Notes under the pieces: generated by a model
The model's input: only the letters and a program-made list of their open reading frames with translations
Told to the model about the DNA's origin: nothing
Databases searched by the model: none
Assembly: GCA_025201365.1 (NCBI GenBank)
Contig: JAIXMF010000004.1
Coordinates: 682,001-746,000 of the forward strand
Direction of reading: 5' to 3'
Source of the DNA: Syncephalis plumigaleata
Lineage: Eukaryota; Zoopagomycota; Zoopagomycetes; Zoopagales; Piptocephalidaceae
DNA: 64,000 bases
Program-made: the position numbers and the translations under genes
Shown: one piece after another, positions 32,289 to 44,643 of the stretch
Position numbering within the stretch: the stretch's first letter is position 1
Layout of the letters: the number at the start of each line of letters is the position of its first letter

Positions 32289-34182
32289 ATGACTACGCTA
32301 ACACCGTTCGCGCTTGGCATAGTATTTGTTGTGGCCAATGTGCTTATTGCACAGCAGTTTAACAAGCAGGTACTGCTGCCCTACATGGTAAGATATGACA
32401 AGTTAAGCTTGACGATTACGTTTACGCGCTAACTCTCGGTTGAATTCCGGTGGAATAGGACGAGCCATTCCATGCACCACAAGCGCAAGCTTATTGTGCA
32501 GCGCGTTTCTCGTATTGGGACCCAAAGATTACGACACCGCCTGGCCTGTACGTTAAGCTAAGCTCTTTTTAGTTGTTGCTGTTGATGATAACTGACTCGT
32601 CTTATTCGATAGTTATTTGTCGAGTCTTTTGCTATTATGGCCGATACGCTGGCTAAATAATGGCGCATCTATCGCGTCTGACGGTTGGTGTAGTCTATCC
32701 TGGCTACGCGCGACTAATATCCTATGGAGTACAATACTATTCTGCGTCCTGTATTCGCTGAGTCGACAATTACATCCACGAGGTAAGCCGGCGCGACACG
32801 CTTGGAACGCGTTCGCATTGAGTCTATTTCCCGTGGGCTATTTCTTCAACTTTCTCTATTATACCGACACTGGCTCGACAACATTGGTACTCCTAGCTTA
32901 TCTGCTATCGTTAAAACAGCGTCATGCATTGGCCGCTCTAGTAAGCACTAGTAGGATTAACATAAAAACGCATTATTGATTGATTGTTTGTCTGTTAGGC
33001 AGCAGTGGGATCTCTACTATTCCGTCAAACGAATGTTATTTGGACGACATGGATCATGGCATTGGTGATTGTACATCGAATTGCTATACGTGATGTGCAA
33101 TCACCGCTATCGCATTGGTTACTCCGTCCTGCCAATACATCTAGTCTAGGTTAGTAAGGAAGGATAGCGATATTATTGACGAACTAACAAAAGAGTACTA
33201 CAGCCGAGTCAACCATACGACTATGGCAATTAATCGTGCAACTAAGTGGTCATCTAATATCAATCTTGCCTACAACGCTACCTTATCTTGCTGTACTGGC
33301 TGGCTTCTGTCTATTCATCGTAATTAATGGTGGCATTGTTTTAGGTAGTCATGGAAGATAGCTAATAGAAATACGCGAATACTAATGAGCCACACTGACT
33401 AGGCGATAAATCTAATCATGAGGCAACCCTTCACTTCCCGCAACTGTTCTACTTTAGCTGCTTCACCGGTGGATTCACGCTTGTTCATTTAGTCTGGCCA
33501 GCTAATCGAGTACAACGCACACTAAAGCGTATTATTCAGTAAGTGCAGGATAATCATACGTCAATAGCAATGATTAATGTTCCATAGTCATCCCATATTA
33601 TATGCTATTGGTGTGGCGTGCATTTTATATCTAGTACACAATTTCACGTAAGTTACTGGTCATATTTGCTGGTAGTTAATATGATTGAACTAACATAGAT
33701 AGGTAGTTACGAGCATCCATTCATTCTAAGTGATAATCGCCATTTTACATTTTATTTGTGGAAACGCGTTTATTCCGCGCATTTTAGTGTTAGATATTTA
33801 TTGGCACCAGTTTACGCATTGCTCATCCTGCATCTATACTTGCAATTAGGTGAGTTACAACCAAGGAAGAACATGATTGCTTGATGCTAATCCTTGTAAT
33901 GTGATCTATTCGATAATAGCACGCTGTCAAACTGTAATCTGGTGTATCGGGTATAGTGTAGCGTTAATATTGACGCTAGTACCCTCACCGCTATTAGAGT
34001 TTCGCTATTTCATCTTGCCGTTCATCATTTATCGGTTACATTTACCATTGGCATCGAAGAGATCCTACGCTATTGAATGCTTAGTTTACATTGTCATCAG
34101 TCTGGCAACGATTACTCTATTTCTGACACATCCATTTGAATGGCCACAAGAGCCTATGGTTCAACAACGATTTATGTGGTAA
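32289..34182 (+). CDS. ALG10: Dolichyl-P-Glc alpha-1,2-glucosyltransferase ALG10
   Basis: The start at ATG 32289 gives a first TM helix ([18 protein letters not shown]). The luminal family signature [17 protein letters not shown] follows, split from it by the first intron. Then come KITTPPGL and many TM segments across about nine exons, including [48 protein letters not shown], and EYRYF-like [17 protein letters not shown] before the stop at 34182. ALG10 adds the terminal glucose to the lipid-linked N-glycan precursor in the ER lumen. The acidic DE near the first loop and the FRQTN motif are conserved in the family. The gene converges on the next minus-strand gene with only 25 bp between stop codons. 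Confidence 0.93.
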
Positions 34183-34207
34183 TATTTATTCTTCAAAATA
34201 TATTCTA

Positions 34208-36154
34208 TTAATCGGCAATGTTAAATAACTGTCTGGATAATCTATTATGCTTGATTCTGTTGACAAATCCATCAGCTGCTGGATGATGAGTGGTATATAC
34301 ATGAGTCTTAATGACATGGTCAACCGTGGTCATACCACCTAGTGGTGAATGTGGCAGTTTCTCGTCTTCACATTTAACTCTGGGCCATGCTACACCAAGA
34401 CATACCAATAGTATGATTGCACGTATCAAATAGGTGGTATCATAGATTGCATCATAAGTGGCGTATTGACTAGATGACAATAGTATAAGGTTGGATTGAA
34501 AATATATAATAACACATACGCTGAATATTGCATACGTGACGAAACAGATTGCGCAAAACCACATGAGCTAGTATAATCATTTTGGTTAATAATGACATGC
34601 ATATCTTATAGTTATCTGCTATGATTTACCTGCATGAAGCGATGATAGCCTTCTACATGTCTTTTTAATCGATAAGCATTGAATGCAAACCATATGGCTA
34701 GCACAAGGAGAAAATCACATTAATGAATTGCATTTCCAATAGTAGCACCACTTACCGAAACTTAGGAAAACTAAAGCATTGAATATTAAAACAAAACCAG
34801 TGACGTATTGTAAATCGAGCAAGCTAAAGGATTTACCCAACTCAACTATAGCAAGGAAAAGTGAATAAAATTTCAGTCTTAACCCGAATGCAATTGTGTG
34901 CACGGTAATATCCAAACCAATGAATACTCTAAATAGTATAAGCATCTTTTTGGAAAAAAGATTCCGACCAACAATTGACCTGCATAGATTACATGATTAT
35001 GATTATTGTTGTTAGTCAATCGATCAGCTTGATCTAATAGAATGTGCTTGATGATTACCAGTGGATTAATATTAGATCAAATGGAAGCTTGGATAGTAGA
35101 TTGTAGATATCATTTACAAACTTGTTAAATGTAAAGTAGTTTGCCAAATGGATGAGGAAACCTGCAAGTAACAACTATTATTAGCATAGATCAATATGAA
35201 TCAATTGTAACTGCTTACATATACAGTAGACAACGCTAATAATGTAGGATGCAAACATGAGATTGTAGTGCATTGTCTTGCGTATCATCATGACGATAGC
35301 TCGTATGAATGTGTACGATAGTATGAGCAATAGCTATATGCAATGAATGTGTTAGCGGCACTCCAATCATTGTATTCGGTAACATACCAAGCTAAAGAAG
35401 AGCCATTTGTAGATAGCATAGCCAGAGTAGAGGAATAAGTCATTTAATTCGCCCGCCTCTATATCACATGTCCATGTTAATGTTAGTTGATTATCTCATA
35501 GATATCTTGGATGTTACCTTGCTCAGCACTAAACGTATAAGTATGATTTCGACTAAATAAAGCTTTGGACGTGTCTTCAAGATGAGTAACATCCATTGAC
35601 GCTGAATGAACATATTTTGTATGTGGATTGAAGGACACCATCTCCGCATCCCAGTTTATAATAGTGTTGTTAACGCGTGCTATAACCACAAGTTTAACTG
35701 GTGGAAATCCCATTCCAGTCAGATTTCGTGCAAAGTCTTCAAGCCTTTGAGTATACTATTCAGATAGCAATTAGTATTAATAATTCTTTAGCAATGCAAA
35801 CATAATTACCGGTTCTGTACTCTTACAGTCGCCAAAGGTAAACTCGAAGTAAGATATAGCCATCGCTGTGGTTGAATAATTTGATGAAATTTCCAATGCT
35901 TCCACCATATTTTCTTCGTTATAGATCGGCTTAACGACACATTCATCATCAAGTTTGGCTACTAGCGTTACCGGGATAATTACACCCTCATATTTATAAT
36001 AGGGGACCTTCTCAAGGACTCTATCAAATGTAGGATAGGTAGCGGATTTACCACCTATCTGAGTTATGGTAATTGATGCATTAACAGCAATCAATTGACT
36101 AACTATTAATGATAGTAGTAGTAAGTAAAATCGACAAGCTTTAAAGCAATACAT
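34208..36154 (-). CDS. Signal-peptide 7TM protein with lumenal domain (paralogue of the gene at 7240-9187)
   Basis: Exon 1 starts at 36154 with a signal peptide (FYLLLLSLIVSQLIAVNA), then a lumenal domain containing GVIIPVTLVAKLDDECVV and an exon encoding GMGFPPVKLVVIARVNN. Several later exons encode hydrophobic segments (for example YVTGFVLIFNALVFLSFG), consistent with seven helices. The C-terminal tail has PHSPLGGMTTVDHV and ends RQLFNIAD. Domain order, intron placement style and the PLGGMTT tail match the gene at 7240-9187, although overall identity appears low. Function unknown; a surface or endomembrane receptor-like protein is plausible. The 3' end abuts ALG10 in convergent orientation. 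Confidence 0.65.
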
Positions 36155-36798
36155 GTTGTTAAAATGAGAATGAAATGAACGACATCGAGTATTGCAAGTC
36201 GCTTGATGTTATACCGCGCGCTGAATACCATTCGATGCTGTGACACGTATGAATAAACCAGTTATTGTCAATTATGCATGCACCTATTGACCAAAGCCTT
36301 TGTTCTAGTACCATGCGACTTTGAAATGAATGCTTACTACATGCGATTGGTACTTATTTTGATATCAATCAATTACAATGTCTGTCATGTTCGCATGATT
36401 GCAGTTTGTACGGTATAGTATTATTATCTGAGTAATAAAAAAACAGGCTAACGAGTTGCTACATGTCATTCTCATTCCAGTTACCGACAAAGGAAAAGAA
36501 AATATACGAGTACGACATCACCGAGTCAAGTATCTTCCTGTGCGCTACTAGTTCGTCCATTTAGTATGAATTACACGGTCATGCAACCAAGTATTAAAGT
36601 CATATGAATAGTTATTTAATGTTTTAAGATAAAGGATAATAGTTTTCGTTAAGATAATCATACGTTATAAATAGTGAAATAAAAATAAGTGGTTAATCCA
36701 AGGTAGATGGACAACTCCATGGCCAATATCCTAATTGTGAAAGTGTACCTGCTTGCGAGTATTGCCGACATATCATGAGCAGTAGCCTTGGTAGAGCA
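36155..36798. other. Intergenic interval with one 33-codon ORF
   Basis: A small plus-strand ORF at 36463-36564 (starts MSFSFQLPTKEKKIYEYD) is the only coding-like piece. It may be noise or an orphan exon. Otherwise this holds the promoter of the 7TM gene and the 3' flank of the next minus-strand gene. Confidence 0.35.
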
Positions 36799-38206
36799 TC
36801 ACCAATTACTACTAATGAGCACTAATGTTAGTATACGTGTGTATAAAGTATTGCATCATGAGCACACGGCCGATGTAACATACCACTAAGACTTGCTCCA
36901 AATGATTGGCACATGATTCGTAGTAGCTGGCGGCACCTGGATCCGAGAGTGTACGAGCCAAGTTGGCACCAGTCGCCAAAGCCATGTATCGCATCTAGTA
37001 TCGTATTTGTGGATTGTTAGCTAATTGACATTAGAATGATCGCAAATTGAATGATCACTTACCAGCGAGCACGCCGTTCGTTCCGCCGATCGATCGGCAA
37101 TGTCGGGAACCGTGCTATATCATTAGTGATGTAAGCATATTGCGCATCTTTAGTACTAAAGCAAGTAGTTACTTACCCAGTCAAATAATCAGGATGATGG
37201 GCCAAATACTCTAGATTGTTCTTGATAATCGATTGCGAAGGGAATTGACCGTCGTACAGTTGGTAGATATTAGCCTGTCGCTTTAACTGTATAAAGGCGA
37301 ATTGACTAGACAAACACGGAGAGTGAGTTAGATGAGCGATACTGGTAAGCGTATAACAAATACTACTTACACTAATAAGACGGTTCGTAGGGCTGTCAAA
37401 TCCAATGAATCCATTTCCTAAATTAGACGAGAGATTGCATTAAGTATATATCGTCTTCATTCCCTTCAGTTTAAGAAGCTTACATGACGTTGTAGTTTAT
37501 TTAACAAGGAAGAGATTGCCGTCGCATTGATTCTCTTGGATTCGAGGATAGCCGCCATGCATGCTTGTTCCTGTTCCGATTTCTGTTCCATAATGGCAAT
37601 GAACTCCTAATTGATGCACATATTAGCGATGAATATTCTTTATAGAACCATGTAACATTCGCTAATCACCTTGATGGCCGACTGATCAAGTAGACCACTA
37701 CCGATCTGTGCGAGGAATTCCTCGATAGACATGGCCCACACATTGATCTCCTGCACGATGGTGGTGGTGGTGGAATTGTGCGAACGGATCGAGGATACCG
37801 GCGACACTGGAGGGGATAACGGCGCTTGTGGGGCAACGACAACAGGAGTCACTTTTGGTGTGGATAGGGTGAGGCTGACCTTGCTCGATGATTGGTCTTC
37901 ACTTTGCACTCGTTGCATACGTCGTGCAGCTAGGTGTATATCACTGCTGCTGTGGACGGAACTAATGGACAAAGTGCTTGCGCAAGCCTCTCGAGGAGTT
38001 GCCTCTTCAATGGCCGCCGGTGAAGTAGCAAGCGAGCGTTCTTTAACGGCGGATTCCTTGTAGTATGCCGTCGCGCTTAATTTCGGCCAGTCTCCAGGAG
38101 ATCGACTTCCGCGCGCCAGCTCGTAAAAATATATTACAACGGTTGCGGAAATGCTATAGATAAGCATCCATACAAAACGAGCTGTATTGAGCAGTGCGGT
38201 CAACAT
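36799..38206 (-). CDS. Membrane-anchored protein of unknown function
   Basis: Exon 1 (38206 to about 37668) encodes an N-terminal hydrophobic segment (FVWMLIYSISATVVIYFY), a probable signal anchor. It is followed by a Ser/Pro/Thr-rich linker (APQAPLSPPVSPVSS) and the start of a helical domain (MSIEEFLAQIGSGLLDQSAI). Later short exons read EFIAIMEQKSEQEQACMAAI, NATAISSLLNKLQRH, FIGFDSPTNRLISQFAFI, SIIKNNLEYLAHHPDYL and MRYMALATGANLARTL. A last exon ends about 36799 with VLISSNW. Exon phases are consistent at the junctions checked. I do not recognise the family. The helical domain could be a binding module, and the anchor suggests ER or mitochondrial outer membrane. Not conserved enough to name. 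Confidence 0.6.
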
Positions 38207-39061
38207 CCTTTTTTTAATAATAGTAACTGAACGGGGAACAAGAAAGGGCGTGTATGTGTGTGTGTGTACGTGGGTGTTTTATCGATATGATGTGGTGATG
38301 TGGTGATGGTGGTATACTAGTGTGACGGAATAGTCGATAAATAGTAAATTGGAAGAAAACAAACTATCAGCGCTATTATTATGCTGATCTACGAGTGAGC
38401 AACAAAAGCACACGAAAGCGTGCTTACTATAGCTACTAGTGGTATTAGTAGAGTGAGTAGGACAAAAAGGAAGAAGAAGAAGAAGCTAGAACACCGCAAG
38501 AAAGTACCGGTTCGTTAGGTTATAAAGGTGTATAGTCGAATAGGAGAGGGGAGAGAAGAGGAGGGGAAGAGAGAGAGGGTAGCTAGAAGAAAAAGGCGTT
38601 CTATTAAAAAAAAGAAAACTAGGCATGGCCTAGCATGCACTCATTTCTATCAGGTTTCCTATCCTAGGGGATGGACTACTTCAATGAATGTGGGGATATC
38701 AAACGGCCATGTTGATAGTGTAACATTGATAGATAGTGGTGCGACACGTGTCCAGCTACCAGTCTATGTTGCTGTTCAGTATACAGATATGGATTCGTAT
38801 TTGGCTGTCGATATCAGACTGTTGCTTCTTGTGGAATGTATATTGTGTATATCGCGATTGATACGACAAGTAAATAGGAGGAGTGTGTGGTTGTGCATTA
38901 CCCCAATAAAATACTAGGATGCATGATCGCTAACATTGCATGCAAGCACTTCATTTTATCTATTCCAATCTAATTGTAATAGCAATCATGTAGGAAGTAA
39001 GGATAGCTAATCGCGTGACTATTTATTTATATATATAGATATCTAGATAGAGATAGGTCTA
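38207..39061. other. Intergenic interval, low complexity
   Basis: It contains TG/GTGT runs (38250-38270), GGTGATG repeats (38290-38310), GAAGAAGAAG (38473-38487) and GA-rich tracts (38540-38580). An ORF at 38528-38917 spans the purine tract and is probably noise. It carries the promoter of the membrane-anchored gene and the 3' flank of RPE. Confidence 0.5.
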
Positions 39062-40094
39062 TTATTCAGTGTTATGGGCAACAACACATTCACGCAAACC
39101 ATCGATGACATGTTTAGGGTCTGAAGCACCGAAAATGCTAGATCCCGCTACAATGACATTGGCACCTGCAATGGCCGCTTGCTTAATGGTGTCCAGATCG
39201 AGTCCACCGTCAACTTGGATGTCAAGATTAGGATATCGTTTGCGTAGTTCTACAACTTTTGGCATGCAATGCGGCATAAATAGCTGACCGCCAAAACCAG
39301 GCTCTACCGTCATGACTAGTACCTGATCTAGTTGATCAACGAACGGGTACACCGACTCAATGGGGGTGGCCGGCTTCAATGCTATACCAGCACGCATGCC
39401 AAGATCTTTTATACGCTTGATCAATGCACTGGCATCCTCTAGAGATGGAATCATAGTCGTGCTAAGAAACTGTTACTTCTACGTGCAACGCACTACTTAC
39501 CGGTGGCCTCGATGTGGAATGTGTACATGGAAGCACCCGCTTTGGCAAAATCGTTAACCCACTGCATGTACATGGAATGATTAATGGATATGTTGTGCTG
39601 CATCGTATGAAGAGGTAGATGGATGACGGAACAATACTTACTCTTTCTGGTTCCGATACCATGAGATGACAATCTATAGTAGTAGTAATGGTAGTAGTAG
39701 TAGCATATCATAATTAATAATAAACGTATGAACGATTGCTAGATCGATTAGCTCACCGAGAAAAGCATCCGTATGCTTACGCAACGATTTAATGATAGGC
39801 GGGCCTAGTGTAAGATTCGGTACGAAATGACTAACCCATGGCATGGTAAGCAATATGTAATGATGCATGCTTCTCGTGTCTACCACTACTCGGTATTCAC
39901 TGCTGCTTACCCGTCCATAACGTCTGCGAGCGAGTAATGAATGAGAGATAAGTTAGCTGTACAAATAATGCTTACATCAAACACCTACCCATATGCAAGT
40001 AGTCGGCACCCAGCTCAATCATACGTTTGCATTCAGCTGCCAAATTGGCGAAATCACCTGATAGCAACGAGGGTGCAATCTTTGCTTTGGGCAT
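39062..40094 (-). CDS. RPE: Ribulose-phosphate 3-epimerase
   Basis: Starts at ATG 40094 ([20 protein letters not shown]) and ends at TAA 39062. It encodes a TIM-barrel epimerase of normal length, about 230 residues. Family motifs are present: [10 protein letters not shown], the metal-binding [65 protein letters not shown] and [14 protein letters not shown]. The enzyme interconverts ribulose-5-P and xylulose-5-P in the pentose phosphate pathway using a divalent metal; His and Asp ligands of DVMDGH and the catalytic Asp of VDGG are present. A 13-nt micro-exon (39912-39924) encodes the DVMDG core between two ordinary introns; skipping it would destroy the active site. Confidence 0.96.
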
Positions 40095-40468
40095 GTTTAC
40101 GAATTTAGTGTTAGTAGAGTGAAATGAGACGAGTCTGGAAAGGTGAAAGAGTGTTTTCCACATTGCAAATGGATGATGATTTTTCTAAATACTTGGGCAT
40201 CTCTATGACATAATTAATTAATATTAACGGAATTAAAATGTTCCACTATTTATCTTACTAATAACATTGCCGAATACCGTAAACAATCCAATAGTAATAA
40301 ATCAAAATAAATAACATAGCAGCAGCCATTAAGTAAAGTGCAAACTATTATAGCTTACCCTGGAGATGCGATCCTATTGTCAAGCTAGTCTGCTCTCTTT
40401 TAGCAGCGTTGTGTTCTCGTGTGTCTTGATTTTTGTCTTTATGAATACAATCCGTTATCTATGATTCA
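40095..40468. promoter_or_regulatory. Divergent promoter interval RPE / RGS receptor
   Basis: 374 bp separate the divergent start codons. A+T rich, no recognisable sites. Transcription of both genes must start here. Confidence 0.45.
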
Positions 40469-42518
40469 ATGCCTCAATTCGAAGCTGATAAACGCGAGTA
40501 TCATCTTCCCGTGCTTTTCTACACAATCTTCGGTGTACTTAATTTTATTTATGTAGTAGATATAAGTATCTTCCTGTATCTTGCTCGGTATGAACTGGCC
40601 CTACAGCATCGAGGTCGTTTCATCACTTGTGTTCACGTTGTTGGCACGATGTTCTACAGTGCGGCCACGTTTATACCGCTGCCCAATAGGACGAGTTTCT
40701 CGTGCGACACCCAGTATTGGTTGATTACCCTAGGGATCACCCTGTGGACAACAAGCTTAGGATTGAAGTTTTGGCGGCTACTCTGGATTTACGAGTTGAA
40801 TCGTCGACGTGTGGATGTCGAACAGAGGAAGCAACAGCAACTTCGACGGCAATCGCATCAAGCTTACGAGGGCTATCAGTCGCAAACGACAAGTCGTGGC
40901 ACTATTAGTCCGTACACGCCGGCGGAATCCTTTAGTACGTATTTGTCCACTGCGGAGTCGACACCCAGTCAGGCAGGTCCATCGTCGCTCGGTAATCCGC
41001 GTAGTAGATCGGGTTCAGCTGCAAATGTCGATCCCTTTAACTTAATCCTATCTGAACAGAGTTCACTATCCGACGAACTATCTTCGACGGAGGAGGACCA
41101 AATAGCTCGTACAACACCTTGCGGTATAAAGGTCGATGTCTGCTCGGCTGTATTAAATATTACGTCGCGATTATTCCATCGAAGAACGAGAATACCGACC
41201 ATTTCTCAGCTATCCGTACTCCACGAGAAGACCTCCATGCAACAGATGATGCGTCGACTTGTAACTCTTCGTATATTACAACCAAAATATCATATTTACA
41301 TAGTGGCATTTATTCTATTCTTTAGCATAATGTCCACCACGCTAATCGTTCTACTAAGCCCGCGACTCTCGATATATCCAGGGGCAACCCTGGCGGAATG
41401 CTCGGACGAATGGCCAATTTTCCTGCCGAACATTGCCGTAGGATTCTTTTTCATTATTATATTTCCAATAATCGGTCTCATCATTTGGTATACCACCGAT
41501 GCCTATGGTATTCGTAATGAGTTTCTTATCCAGGCAGTCGTGGGCGTGTTCGGTATGCTTACCTATCTTCTACTTCGCTACGTAAAAGGTCCAAACTGGG
41601 AGCGTGCACGATTTAACTTTCCACCCGAGATATTAACAGAAGTCATCCGTGTTGTTAGTCATGTCATGACAGTGGCATGGCCGGTGTTCTACCTGCTATA
41701 CGAACGAAAACAATTAGAACGGAAGCGGAAGCGAACATCCGCGGAAATAGCTGAACTACTATCGAAAAGCATATCCAGCAATAGTAGTGGATTTCAAGTG
41801 TTCATGGAAGCATTAGATAATAGCGAGTTTCTAAAAGCGGTAAGTAATCATCTAGACTAGTAGTATCGTTTATTTGCTTAGTACGAAGACATCATGCGTA
41901 ATTCAGCTGTACAGATATTCTATACGCGAATTTACAAGTGAAAATATAGCATTTCTACGAAGATTACGCTTTCTGGAGCAACTATTAGTCAGACGCGGTA
42001 CTACATCCTCAAGATCATACTATAAACATCTGGCACGACGGTTAATCGCTTACGAAAACAAGGCCACTCTCCATACTACTAGACTGGCTACCGATGCCAA
42101 TCGCGCTAATGCCAATCGTGCCAATAATCAGCAAGTATTGCCTAGCAATCTGAATAGCACAATATGGAATCGTCGTAGTAGTGCACCGAATATTACACCA
42201 TCAGAATCAATTACTGATAATGAGGCGTCGGACACATTAAGTAATATTGGAATACATCGAGTGCATACCACCGACGATTCATATGCCAGACAACGAGCGG
42301 AACTAGTGAGGAAAGAGCTCGTCAAGCTATATAACGAGTATATCATCCCACATTCGCCAAATGAGCTGAACATCACGAGTGCATGTCGTGAAAATATCAC
42401 GAAAGCATACATGGAGGATCGATTGACGTTCCAGTCATTTGAGCCCGTTCGATACGAAGTATTGCAGTTAATCTTCCAGAATACATGGCCACGTATGCTC
42501 CGATCAGAATTACGCTAG
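40469..42518 (+). CDS. 7TM receptor with C-terminal RGS domain (fungal GprK-like)
   Basis: Exon 1 (40469-41839) and exon 2 (41907-42518) join in phase 0 to 660 residues. The N-terminus has three hydrophobic helices (for example YTIFGVLNFIYVVDISIF and LITLGITLWTTSLGLKF). A long Ser/Thr/Gln-rich loop of about 170 residues follows, then at least four more helices (YIVAFILFFSIMSTTLIVLL, NIAVGFFFIIIFPIIGLII and two more). Then comes an RGS domain beginning FQVFMEALDNSEFLKALY and RYSIREFTSENIAFL, continuing through KLYNEYIIPHSPNELN and AYMEDRLTFQSFEPVRYEVL. RGS domains accelerate GTP hydrolysis by G-alpha; fusion to a 7TM core is known in fungi and plants. The acceptor at 41906 was chosen because it restores the REFTSEN frame. 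Confidence 0.88.
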
Positions 42519-42772
42519 ACTGAAATTATGCCTATATACTAGTTATTTATTTATTTATTTTATAATAATTGCATTGTTGAGATTAGATATACATACGTCA
42601 TTTGGAAATATTGAACAGTTGCCTATCAGGTGATACTAAATGGGGAGGTTATCGTTCACTTTGACGTATAATTCCATCTTGGCCCATTCTCGTCACGATA
42701 TTCGTGTGTGCGTGTTTGTTGTTGTTTTTTTCAATCTATCATATTTTCTCCTTTCACTTCTCATTGTTAAAC

Positions 42773-43342
42773 ATGGCTACCGTGTCAACCTCACAACTAT
42801 TGCCGTTAGGTATGTTTGCAACGAGGAATAATTATGCGATACTGGTGCATTCAAGTAGCAATCCCGTCGATCAATACCGCTACTAACGTTTATCTATAGA
42901 ACTGATCGATAAGTGCATCGGTTCAAGAATCTGGGTTGTAATGAAGGATGAGAAAGAGTTTGTTGGCGTGTTGGAAGGTTTCGACGACTATGTCAGTATC
43001 CTTTATACGGTGGCAAGTGGCCACATTGATGCCTTGAAAGCAATACTACTATATAATGCCTTGACATACTTTGCTAATAGATATGCTGCTACGTGACGTG
43101 ACTGAATTGTAAGCGTTTACTTAGGTATGATGCAATGATAACGGATGATTAATATACAATATAGTGATATAGCAGTTGATGGAGAACGACGCACGCAAAA
43201 ACTTGAAAGACTATTGTTGAATGGCAATAACATTTGCATGGTAAGTAATCGTTGATATGATGAAGTATTGCTTTGTATTGTTTTGCTTTATTAATCACGT
43301 TATCTATAGTTGATTCCTGGCGGCAGTGGACCTCAGAGTTAG
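42773..43342 (+). CDS. LSM5: U6 snRNA-associated Sm-like protein LSm5
   Basis: Five exons in consistent phase: ATG at 42773 ([13 protein letters not shown]), [20 protein letters not shown] with [42 protein letters not shown] with NNICM, and [10 protein letters not shown]. This matches LSm5 closely, including the Sm1 motif, the Sm2 motif [15 protein letters not shown] and the family C-terminus. LSm5 is part of LSm2-8 (U6 snRNP) and LSm1-7 (mRNA decay) rings. One donor is GTATCC after the V-N codon, slightly non-consensus. The duplicated IleRS fragment starts 83 bp downstream. Confidence 0.96.
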
Positions 43343-43424
43343 GCTATATCCACATATAATATGAGTAATAATAAAGCGTTATTAGCAAGGTTATTGCCAT
43401 ATAATTGGGATGATTATGATATAG

Positions 43425-43829
43425 AATAATAGCGATAGTAATATTGGTCGTATATAGTTTACTAAGCACTATGCATTAGCATCACAACTACCTGAACCAT
43501 TCTTATATGCATCGGCTAATGTTGCTGCACAGTCGACATTAACCACGAGAAATGACACTGTTCTTATTAGTGAAACGATATCATTACCAAGTAAGCATGG
43601 AGTATGCAGTATGAGTATGCCGTGATAATGACTATTAATCTACAACGTAATAGACACTATGAATGGTGCATCTGGTCAAATGATTCTACGCTTATCGGCA
43701 CGACATAAATGTCCTAGATGTTGGAGCTATCGATCTGATCAACCGGAATATCTATGCAATCGATGCCGACTTGTTGTGAACAATAACAAGGGACACGTCA
43801 TTACTACTGCTATGCATTCATATAACTAA
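43425..43829 (+). pseudogene. IARS2: Fragment of mitochondrial-type isoleucyl-tRNA synthetase gene, C-terminal end (copy 1)
   Basis: Two exon-like pieces joined by a GT-AG intron read LPEPFLYASANVAAQSTL, then SGQMILRLSARHKCPRCWS and LCNRCRLVVNNN, with a stop near 43828. The C-x2-C-W and C-x2-C pairs are the C-terminal zinc site of bacterial and organellar isoleucyl-tRNA synthetases. Only the last ~110 codons are present; the catalytic core is absent upstream, where LSM5 ends. The block is 405 bp and is repeated at the same length at 49520-49924. It retains its intron, so it arose by DNA duplication rather than through an mRNA copy. All four Cys are intact here. Probably a non-functional duplicate fragment. 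Confidence 0.8.
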
Positions 43830-44643
43830 TAGCAACATCCCATCGATGGTGTCCTAGCAAGCCTATTGAATAACGACCTGATTCATTCGATCATCCTGAA
43901 TACATAGAACCAAGTTGTTAGACACATACCAATTATAAATTGTTACTTTATCATACTGTATTCGCGTACGATATTCACTATTAGTTGAATGGATTAGAAT
44001 GATCAGCTAGCAATTATTACTACTAATGATACCATCATCATCATCATCATCATCTATTAACATCCATATGATATGATCAATTATAGATATTGATACACGC
44101 GATACTACTATTATGCAATCTACGCTACACTAATTACTGCCAGCATAGCGAACACTCGATTATTACCATTGATGGTATTTCTATATGAGTATGGACAGTC
44201 GTCATCTCAATCAATAGATAAACTGGACATATCACATGGCTGACATACCGCAGCAAGTATTCGGTAATTAGAATGGAGTCGGATGTTATTCTCGGTCAGT
44301 GGGTGGACTAACCGTTACAGTCGTCGTCAAAGCCCAGCAAGGCTAATCATCTAGTATAAATTCATCCACGACATACACCATTTGCATCAATGTAGAACAG
44401 CAGTTGCTCGAAGAATCAGCATATAGTTATTGTAAAGATGGATGTTTATTGCGTAAAAGCATTGGCAAGAATATCATAGCGAGTACATCATAATAAAATT
44501 TGTGTCTACGCTGTATTAAAATGTGCACACAATGGACAGCTTATTTTTATTGTTATGTGTATAATACAAGTTAATCATTTATTTAATAATAAAGCAGCTA
44601 AATAATAATATAATAGTTTATTGTTAATTTATTTTACGAGACA
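43830..44643. other. Intergenic interval with an ATC microsatellite
   Basis: A+T rich, no ORF; a CAT/ATC trinucleotide run of about 24 bp lies at 44033-44056. No feature links it to either neighbour. Confidence 0.5.
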
